This document shows positions 10,897 through 19,500 of a stretch of DNA of 29,637 nucleotides, piece after piece; positions within the stretch are counted from its first letter, which is position 1; each line of letters opens with the position of its first letter. Both the position numbers and the translations under genes were made by a program. This DNA is from Auxenochlorella pyrenoidosa (taxonomy: Eukaryota > Chlorophyta > Trebouxiophyceae > Chlorellales > Chlorellaceae): the NCBI GenBank assembly GCA_001430745.1, contig KQ482021.1, positions 828,327-857,963 on the forward strand, given 5' to 3'. The notes beneath the pieces were generated by a model, which was given only the letters and a program-made list of their open reading frames with translations, was not told where the DNA came from and did not search any database.

Positions 10897-11581
10897 TCAC
10901 ATGGGCCCGCCGACGGGCTCCGAGGTGTCCTGCGGCCTTCCAGGGCTGGCCGGGGTCTGCACCCGCTCGCTGCCTGTGCCTGCAGCATGAGCGGGAGTGC
11001 ACGGTCAGGTGTGTGCACGTTGCGGACGGCTGGCCTGGCTCTCCACTGAACCTGTGTGCATGTATCTGGTCCACTGGCAGTACTGCCATGCTAGTCTACC
11101 GGGCTTCTCCACTTGGTGCCCTGCCCCCCCCCTCCCCCCCAAGAACCGGCTGCAGCCCAGCCCACCCTTGTTCATGTCCTCCCCAGACGGCTGCTCCCTG
11201 TCGGGCTTGAAGCTCTTGGGCTGCGGCGCATCCTCAACCTTGTCCCCTGCAGAGGCCCACGGCCGCCAGGATAATTGAGCATGGACAACCAGGCATGCAT
11301 ACAACACCCGACAAGCAGGCTCTGCAGGCCCAGGACTGAGAGGCGACCGGGCAGATGAGTAGGGCACCCGCTGCCAGGGGCAGCGCCCGCCGGCGGCGGC
11401 GGTCGGCGGCAGCTGCAGCCTCACCCTGATACAGGCGGTCTCCAGTCCTGTTGGCCTGCTCCTCCGACATGGTCCCCTGGCCCGGCAGGCCCGGCCCACC
11501 GCTCTGCGGCTGGGTGGCCAGGGCGCGGCGGCAGTCCAAGGCTGCCCGGCGGCCTGCGCGGTGCACAGCCAGGCGCAGCAT
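10897..11581 (-). CDS. Small protein with mitochondrial-type presequence, unknown function (106 aa)
   Basis: Three exons on the - strand: 11581-11425, 11246-11166, 10979-10897. Both introns are phase 1 (donors GTGAGG and GTGGGC, acceptors CTGCAG) and the frame closes at TGA with 106 residues. I chose the ATG at 11581 because it opens an Arg- and Ala-rich amphipathic leader (MLRLAVHRAGRRAALDCRR) without acidic residues until D16, typical of a mitochondrial presequence. The mature part is hydrophilic and rich in Pro, Gly, Glu and Lys (KVEDAPQPKSFKPDREQP; PQDTSEPVGGPM), has no membrane segment and is probably disordered. I do not recognise a family. The gene lies head to head with the 121-residue gene starting at 11797, which also has a presequence-like leader, so the two may share a promoter and an organelle. 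Confidence 0.7.
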
Positions 11582-11796
11582 CGCTTTTCTGTCAACAGGC
11601 GTAATTATCACCTTGAGGGTTTGTGGGCATCAGCAGCAGCGCCCCGCTGCGGCTGCTCTGCTTCTTCTCAGATGCGGGCGCTGATTGCCTGCACCTGCTC
11701 TTACCTGCAGGCAGTCAAGGTTCGTCCAAGACTGATACTGCTTGCTGTGGTTCGTTCAAGGTTGGACCCTCGCACCCTGCTCTGCACTGGCCTCCC
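11582..11796. promoter_or_regulatory. Bidirectional promoter between two small-protein genes
   Basis: Only 215 bp separate the two ATGs, which point away from each other. The region holds an AT-rich TAATTAT patch near 11602-11608 and an 11-bp direct repeat, GTTCGTCCAAG at 11720-11730 and GTTCGTTCAAG at 11750-11760 (10 of 11 bases equal, 30 bp apart). The repeat is a candidate factor-binding site. No convincing TATA box was seen for either gene. Confidence 0.5.
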
Positions 11797-12545
11797 ATGG
11801 GGGCGCGCCTGCTCCTTCGCCGCTGCCCAGGGCTCCTTACAAGCAGCCTCGGAACCTCCGCTGCCGCCTGCTGGCGCCGCGGTTTTGCCCTGGGGGGCGT
11901 GCGCCCGCCGCCCCTGCCGGCGGATGGTGGGCGGCCCTCTGGGCCTGCCACCGCCGCCACAGGTAGCCGCGAAGGGCTGGGCCGCTTAGGCGGCGCCAAG
12001 GCCGACTATGACGAAAAGTTCCCACAAGGTGAGAGAGTGCACAGGGGCAGGGGTGGTTCTGCCCTCCATCGTGACATGGCACTCCGTGGCCTGTGAAAGC
12101 TGTATGCCTGGCACTGCTGCTGTGCCGCATCGTCAGCCTGAAGTCAACCCTATGCATGTGCCTTGATCACCTGCGCCTGCTCACGGTCAGCGCAGGCTCT
12201 CCTCCTGTCACGACGCTGCCGCCACCAAAGTGTGACCCCTTCTCTCCCTTCTGCCAGGCCCTGGACAGCCAGCGCCCGACGAGGTGTCGGCATTCGGCAG
12301 GACGGATCCCGACGCAAAGCAGCGCGCGCGCACCGGTGGGTAGCGCGTAGGCGGGTCGAGACACAGGCAGCATGGGCAGGCTCAAAAAGAAGCTCCTCTG
12401 TGCACAACCGGCAGCATCACAAGCCAGGCAGACAGGCAGACATACTCGCTTTGCATGCCCGGCCCTGCCCTAACCGCCCCTCCCTGCAGACGTCATCCTG
12501 ACCCCGCATGGCTACCGGCCCATCCGCTCGCCCGGCGAGCTGTAG
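11797..12545 (+). CDS. Small protein with mitochondrial-type presequence, unknown function (121 aa)
   Basis: Three exons: 11797-12028, 12258-12335, 12490-12545. Both introns are phase 1, donors GTGAGA and GTGGGT, acceptors CTGCCAG and CTGCAG, and the frame closes at TAG with 121 residues. The start is the first in-frame ATG. It opens MGARLLLRRCPGLLTSS, an Arg- and Leu-rich leader free of acidic residues for about 40 positions, which suggests mitochondrial (less likely plastid) import. The remainder is Gly-, Pro- and Ala-rich and then polar: GGAKADYDEKFPQGP, DEVSAFGRTDPDAKQRAR, and a C-terminus ending HGYRPIRSPGEL. There is no transmembrane segment. I recognise no family. Size, leader and polar tail resemble the divergent 106-residue neighbour, but I see no clear sequence alignment between them. 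Confidence 0.7.
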
Positions 12546-13522
12546 ACGCAGGCGGGGGCAGCAGCAGTTTGCCAGCCAGGCTGGCGGCACAGCAGTGAGC
12601 GGCGGCAGCTTGTCACCCAGGCTGATGGCACTGCTGGGAGCCGCGGCAGCTTGCCACCCAGGCTGGCGGCACTGCTGGGAGCCGCGGCAGCTTGTCACCC
12701 AGGCTGGCGGCACTGCTGGGAGCCGCGGCAGCTTGCCAGGCACCCAACAGCACCACTGCCAGCTGTGCGGCCAGTGGGCCAGCATGTGCTGCAAAGCAAT
12801 GCGGATGTCTTGTCTATTAGAAGCTTCACAACCACCGTTCCTTGGGTGCACTTTGTTAGCGACTCTCTCCGGCTTTGGCGCCAGCACGCTTTCACACCTG
12901 GGTCCGCCTTCCCCAGCGCATGCATGCCGCTGCAGTGCGGATGTACTTGCGCTTCCCACCAAGCTGCCTGCGTGACAGATGTGCATTGACTTGGATTGAT
13001 GAGGCTCCTTGTACTGGATGAGCACCTCTCAGGCCAGCTCGTTTCCTGCCGCACCCATGCTTGCCTCTCGTAACCCTCGAGAAAGCAGGGCGACCCGTTC
13101 ATTTGAAAGCTCCAGCTGTGCCTACCTACCGCCTGATATTGAGAGAAGGAAAGGTGACGGTTCCTTTAACTCTGGGGGAGTGTCTCAAGGCTCAGCATCA
13201 GCAGCCGCGCGAGGTGCAGCAGCGGGCGGGTGCACCGCTGGCGCGCCCGCTTTGACGATGGCTCAGCCATTCCGCCCGATCGCTGCACTCAGAGCTTGTC
13301 CGTGACGGCACAATCACTCCACAATCCCCGCTCCAGCCTTGCAACAGGCGCAGGGAGCGGCACGCGAAACCGGACTGGTCTACATTCTCCCTGGGCGTCT
13401 GAGGAACGCCAGCGCTCTGATACGCACTTTTGGATCAGCCGGGCAGCTAGGCAGGAGTGATCATCGACAGATAGGGGAGCTCTCAGCACCCGCAGCCCAC
13501 CGGCTCTGCTGAGGAGTGCCTG
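12546..13522. other. Intergenic region upstream of the giant gene
   Basis: Between the TAG of the 121-residue gene and the chosen ATG of the giant gene. It holds the 41-bp minisatellite (12576-12738), then about 780 bp that should include the giant gene's promoter and 5' UTR. One stretch, 13022-13255 on the + strand, stays open for 78 codons with no ATG and is discussed as a finding. The frame just before 13523 is also open back to a CCCGCAG at about 13489-13495, so an upstream coding exon of the giant gene cannot be excluded. Confidence 0.4.
12576..12738. repeat. 41-bp minisatellite, about four copies
   Basis: Copies begin at 12576, 12617, 12658 and 12699, each opening CCAGGCTG and containing CTGCTGGGAGCCGCGGCAGC. 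Copies 2-4 are nearly identical; copy 1 is more diverged. The 41-bp period is not a multiple of three, so the array is not protein-coding. It starts 31 bp after the stop of the 121-residue gene and may be in its 3' UTR. Confidence 0.9.
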
Positions 13523-16500
13523 ATGGCAGAGGGCAAGGACGGCGATGGCGCCAAGGCGGGAGAAGCCGAGGGCGAGGCCCAGCCCAGCGGCTTCTTCGGA
13601 CGCTTGTTTGTAAGTCCTGCCTTCGCCCTGCACGCCCGTGCGGCATGCGAGCAGCGATCGCCAGTGACGCGTCGGGCCGCAGGGCTGCTGGGTGCTTGCA
13701 GTCGCAGTGCCGCCGCTGTTGTCGCCACCCGCCGCCGCTGCCTCCCACAGCGGCACCTGCTTGTGTTGCCCCTGGCCGCAGCCCTCCAAGAAGAAGTCGG
13801 TGCGCATGAAGCTTGGGGACAAGCTGTCCATGTACTATAATGAGGAGGTGAGCTGTAGGGGCCGGAACAAAGCCATGTGGGGTTGCGGAGCTGCTCTCGG
13901 TTTGGTTGGCGGCCGGCGCTGCCCGGTCCTAGCATCCTGTCGTGCTGCTTTGTGCAGGTACTGCTGTGCGGTGATTTTCATGTTTGATCAAGGATCACTC
14001 ATATTATACCTGACCTCTCCTTGGGGTCTGTTTGCCTTGCACTTGGACGTGCGCTGCCGTGGCTCTGCGCGCATCGTTGCTCAAGCACACCATGACCCCG
14101 TCTGCTGCAGCTCAAGTGCTGGCTGATGCCCGGTGAGGAGGATGAGCGGCGGCGGCAGATTGAGGAGGAGAAAAAGACTGCGGCACCACCCATCATCTCT
14201 GCCGCCTCCTCCTCGGCCTCACTCGCCTCCAAGGCTGCTGAGGGCGTGGGCCGCCCACCCTTGGCGGGCGGCGCCACCTCCCGCCGCGGCGTGGCCTCCC
14301 GCTATGCCTCGTCCGGCGGCTTTGGCGCAACAGCAGCGCCTGCCACCAGCGACAGCACCGGCGGCGACGGCGGCAGCGTGCTGGGCGGGCTGCGCCCGGC
14401 GGGCATGTTTGGCGGTGCGGCAGCTGCAGCGGTCGGCGGCGCGCCTGCTATGTTCAAGCCGCCCTCTGGCGTGTTCACCCCAGCAGTGCCAGCGGCAGAG
14501 GAGGCAGCAGCAGAGTCGGACGCATCAGCGGCAGGCCCTGTGGAGAGCTCTGTTGTGGGGGGCTCCCGAGCCGGCTCCCGCGCCACCTCGCCGCGCGCAG
14601 CATCTGTGGAGCCTGCTGTGCCCTTGAGCAGAGAACAGCAGCAGCAGGAGCAGCAGGCTGGCACCGCCGTGCCCAGTGCGGCTGCTGCACAGCCGCAGCA
14701 CACCGACTCGCTGGATGTGGGTGCTGTGGAGGCGCGCTTGGGCCAGGGCGGCGCCGCTGTCGGCAGCTATGCCATGGCATACGAGGCAAGCACTGCGGCA
14801 GTGGAGGGCCAGGATGGTTCCAGCAGCTTCTCGGCCGTGGCGGCTGTGGCAGAGGTGGCATATGGGGATGGCTCTGCAATGATGGAGGTGAGCGCGTCCG
14901 TGGGCAAGCTCGATGTGTGAAAGCGCTGCCTTCAGTTGGACTACGCAGCTGGGTGGGGGGCTGAGCCCATGCCGCACGTAGCAGCCTGCCCACCTGGATG
15001 CATGCTTGGCAAGGTTGGCATGCGACTCTTTGGGAAGTCAAGCGTTCTTTTATGCACCACAGCCTGCTCCCCTTCCCTGCCCCCGTGTTGCACCTCAGGT
15101 CGAAGCTGCAGCCTATGCAGAAGCGACGCTGCCTGCAGCCAGCGGCCCGCTGCACGCCCAGCAGGCAGGGGTGCGGGGCGCCGCCGCCGCTGCTGGCGTG
15201 CACAACAGCTTTGTGGAGCCGCACCCTTCTCGGGAGCCCAGTGCCGCTGCAGCCAGCAGGGAGAGCGCGGCAGGCGGCCTGGATGCAGCCACTGCAGCGC
15301 TGCTGCGAGACCCAGTTGTACGGGAGGTGAGCCGGGGAGTCGGCTTGTCAGCCTGGCAGGCTGCTGCTCCATTTTCTCAACTGCTCCATGCCTCGCTAGC
15401 AGCAGGGAGCACAGCAGGCGCCTATCAGCCCAGAGCACAGCATTTGCCCTGCATCCGGCGTCCCCAAATCACAGCGGGTGCCCCACGGCTGCTCACTTCT
15501 GTGGCGCCTGCCCCCCTGGCCCCCTCCTGCTCCCCAGGTGCTCAGCTTCTGGACCTACTACCGTGGCTGTGGCTACGAGAAGGATGCCATGGCGCAGTGG
15601 GTGGCCCAGGTGAGGGGCCGCGGCAGCCGCGGGAGGATGCGAAACGACTGCGGCGAGCGCAGAAGCCCCGCGCAGGCTCGGGCCCCACCCTGCCCCTGCA
15701 TGTCGGCCTGCCTGCCTGCACCGTCGCACTGCCGTGGCCGCCGCGCCCTGCACCCTGCGCTGCGTGCCCACCTCTCATGTGGCCCCCTGTGCGTGCCCCG
15801 CCCCCATGCAGAACTACCCCGCCGCATATGTCAGCTACGATTATGAGACCCTGCTGCAGCACCCCGCAGTGGCGCAGGCAGCAGCCGACCACATGGCTGC
15901 CAACGCCTCCCGGGGCGCCTCACGCTCCGCCACGCCTACCGCAGCGGACGCCGAGGCAGCAGCGGCGGAGGCAGCAGCAGCGGTTGCTGGTGAAACAGCC
16001 GCCGAGCCAGCGCCTGCCGAGCATGCAGGCGATGAGAGTGCAGCAGAGCTTTCTGCCGCAGCGGCTCAGGCTGAGGTAGCCCCAGCGCATGTTGACCTCT
16101 CAGCATCAGTTGCCGAGGCCGAAGCGGCCCCAATGGTTGCTGACACGGCACCAGCGCCAGATGAGCCAGTTGTTGCAGCCATGGAGGTGGAGTCAGAGCA
16201 GGCCCCGGTTGTGGCGGCCCTTTCCGAGGCCTCCCCCGAGGCAACGCTTGCGCCCGAGCCAGCACCCGCGTCCCCCACAGCGGGTGCAGCAGCGTTGGCA
16301 GCGTTGGCTGCGGCTCAGCCGCTCCCAGACTCGCCCGGCCTGCCCCGCGTGCTGTCTGGCTCGCTGCCGCCCTCCCCGCGGGAGCGCTCTTTGGAGGTGG
16401 CAGCTGCCGATGTGGCCGCAGCTGCCGAGGAGGACGGCATTGTGCTGCCCGCCAACCCCGAGGACCCCACCCTGCGCCAGGTGTTTGCCTCCTACCTGCG

Positions 16501-19500
16501 CCCCCAGTTCCAGCAGGTCACGCAGCAGCTCAAGTCGGCAGCCGCCACGGCCGCCGCCGCGGCGCAGCAGCAGCTCAGCGCCGCGCAGCAGCAGCTGCGG
16601 CAGCACGGCGGCGCGGCGGGCGCGGGCGAGGCTGCAGGCGATGCCATGGCGGCTGTGGCGGGAGGCCTGATTGGGGCGGTGGCAGGTGGGGCTGGCCGCA
16701 GCACGGCGTGCGCGCTGGGCAGCAACGCTCCAGTCTGAGGCCTGTTTTCTGCCAGCACTGGACATCCGTGCACAGCCTTGGGCACTCATGCTGCTGCACC
16801 CGACTAGTTGCCCTTCTTTTCTCGCTGGCTGCCCCTGGTCTGCAGGCGGGCGCAAGCGCAAGGCTGGCAAGCTGCACAAGGCACTCCCTTGGGAGCAGGA
16901 GGAGTCGGCAGACGATGCCGGGGACGCCTTCCTTGCCGCTGCGGCGGCTGCAGTTGAGCCGGCGGCCCAAGCCGAGGAGGATGCAGGGCTTGCTGCAGAG
17001 CCGGCGGCGCCCGCCGCCAACGGCGACGTGCACGCTGGGCCGGCAGCGGAGCAGGTGGGCGCCGCTGCGGCAGCTGGCGCGCCAACGCTTGCAGACTATG
17101 CCACGGCGCTGGCGGGCCACCTGGGTCCAGGCGCCGCCTTTGAGACGCCCGGCAGCACGCCTGCCAAGCTGGCGCTCAATGGCATGGACGACCTGAATGG
17201 CCTGCTGGAGGAGGGCGAGGACTCGACTGCAGATATCCTGTCGCCAGGTGGGGGCAGAGCGCAGCACAGCTTGCACCATTTCTTCCGCGACCGACTATGT
17301 ATGCTGGCTGTCTGCCGATGGCACGCCGCTCGGTTGTGTCGGGCCGTCGCTCGTTCGAAGGACTGCCGGCCAGTCCTCGACCCGTGGCACCTCGCCCTGT
17401 GCGTTGCTCACTGCGCCTCCCCTGTCCCCTGCAGGCGCTCTGGCCAGCCAGTTGGGCATTCCCCGCGCTGCAGCTGCCCGCAATGCCGCCATCTATTACG
17501 CCGGCGGCAGCGACGCTGAGACGCTCAGCAGCCGCGACGGCTGGAGTGAAGGTGCGGTTGCCGCTGGAGCCGACGCCACTTGCAGCACCTAGGATGCGCC
17601 GTGCTGCTGGGCTGGCTGCTGCATGCCCTTGGGGGTTGGTTTGGCACCTCTTGACAGCAGAACGGCAGCCTACCTGCAGCCTGCCTCGTATTCTCGGCAT
17701 GCTGAGGCAGCTTTCCGCCGCGACTCCTCCTGCAGGCGAGCTTGACGGCGAAATGTCAGAGGTGCAGAGCCTGCACTCCACCATGTTTGGCATGCAGAGC
17801 GTGGGCCAGGTGGGCTGCCATTGGGCAGAGCCGCGGAGTAGCCTCAACGGATGAGGCACAGAGGCTGGCAGGCTCGGCATGGCTTGCAGCTGCAGAGCGG
17901 GGACCACAGGCATTTGTTGTTCACGACCATGAGTTTGCGGCCGTCTGTCTTGCTTTGCAGAGCCCGCTGCCCGGCTATGCGCCCATGGGCAGCGAGGGCG
18001 CCCCGCCGCCACCCTATGATGAGGACCCCTACTCAGCTGGCGCAGCAGCCGAGGCGGAGGTTGAGGCCGAGGCAGCAGCGGCAGCAGCAGCAGCAGCAGA
18101 GCAGCCAGATGTGGCGCCGCCCCAGCAGCAGGCCGATGGCGGCAGCACCGGCGCGCAGCAGAGCCTGGCAGCCAAGTTTGAGGCGGCTGACACGGAGCAG
18201 CGGCGGGTCAGCAGCGAGGTGTGGGGCATCGCTGCTGCAGAAGCAGCCGAGGAGCCGCCCTTCCACCAGCAGGACGGCTGGGAGGGCGAGCCGCTGTCCC
18301 CTGCCGCCTCCCCACAGCCAGCTCACCAGCAACCAGCTGACGGATGGGAAGGCGAGGAGCCACCCTTCCACCAGGAGGACAGCTGGGATGGCGAGCCGCT
18401 GTCACCGGGGGCGGCAGCGGCCACAGCGGGAAAGCACGCCCAGCAGCCCAGCGGCGGCCTGCCAGAAGAGCCTCCCGTCCACCAGCAAGACAGCTGGGCC
18501 GGCGAGCAGCTGTCTCCTTCCAGCAGGGCTGCAGCGCTGCAGTGGGATCGGCAGCAGGCAGCGGAGGAGCCCCCGGCGCACCAGCTCGACAGCTGGGCGG
18601 GCGAATCGCTGGAGGACGAGGCTGCAGGGCATGCAGCTGCGGCAGCCGACCAGCCTGCACCCGCAGAGGCAGTGTCTGCTGCTGCGCCAGACGAGGCAGT
18701 GCCAGCACCAGTTGCAGCGCTGGCGGCAGAGGCAGGGGCAGAGGGCTGGGGTGACCTCGATGAGGAGCCCTGGGGGGCGATTGAGGAGGAGCAGGCAGGG
18801 CAGGCGTCCGCACCTGGTGCAGCGCTAGCGGCAGCCAGCGAGGAAGGCATGGCACCAGAGGCAGGCAAGCGAGCAGCCGTGGTTTCAGAGGGCCAGGGTG
18901 CAGGCGATGCTGTGGCAGCAGCTGAGATGGAGCAGCCTGCTGAGGCAGCGCCAGAGCTGACGCCAGAGCTGGGCAACGCTGAGGCAGCTGCCAGCGCAGC
19001 AGCATCGACTGAGGAGCCGCCTGCTGCTGCCGTAGCAGAGGGCTGGGGCGACGACGGCCTTGTCGACATACTGCCGTCCGCACCCGAGGCCGCAGCAGCA
19101 GAGGGCCTGGCTGGTGAGGGCTGGGGCCTCGCCGACACACTGCCGCCAGCACCCGAAGCGGCCCCAGCTGCAGCTGCAGCGGAGCTGCCTGCTGAGGCGG
19201 AGGGCTGGGGCGATGACGGCCTTACAGATGTGCTGCCTGCCGGAACCGAGGCAGCAGCAGTGACAGAAGAGCCCCAGCCATCGGCGTATGACCAGCCATG
19301 GCAGGAGCAGCAGTGGCAGGAGCAGGCAGCGGCCGACGCTGTTGCTGCGCCTACTGCACTCCACTCAGCCATGCAGACGGGCTTCAGCGACGAAGCAGCT
19401 GCGCTCCAGCAGCAAGCTCTTTATGACCAGTGCCAGCAGCAGCACGTGCTGCTGCAGGAGGCAGCCGCAGCAGCAGCTGCGCGAGAGGAGCATCTGGCAT

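Noticed and set aside
10815..11018. A - strand frame ending LMGKKYTLYGA as the end of the 106-residue gene
   Set aside because: It looks protein-like, but the preceding intron is phase 1 and the best acceptor (CTGCAG, exon from 10979) leads into a different frame that stops at 10897. No acceptor gave a matching phase for this one.
11701..11770. Possible tRNA internal promoter (GGTTCG words)
   Set aside because: No matching A-box or cloverleaf could be drawn around the B-box-like words.
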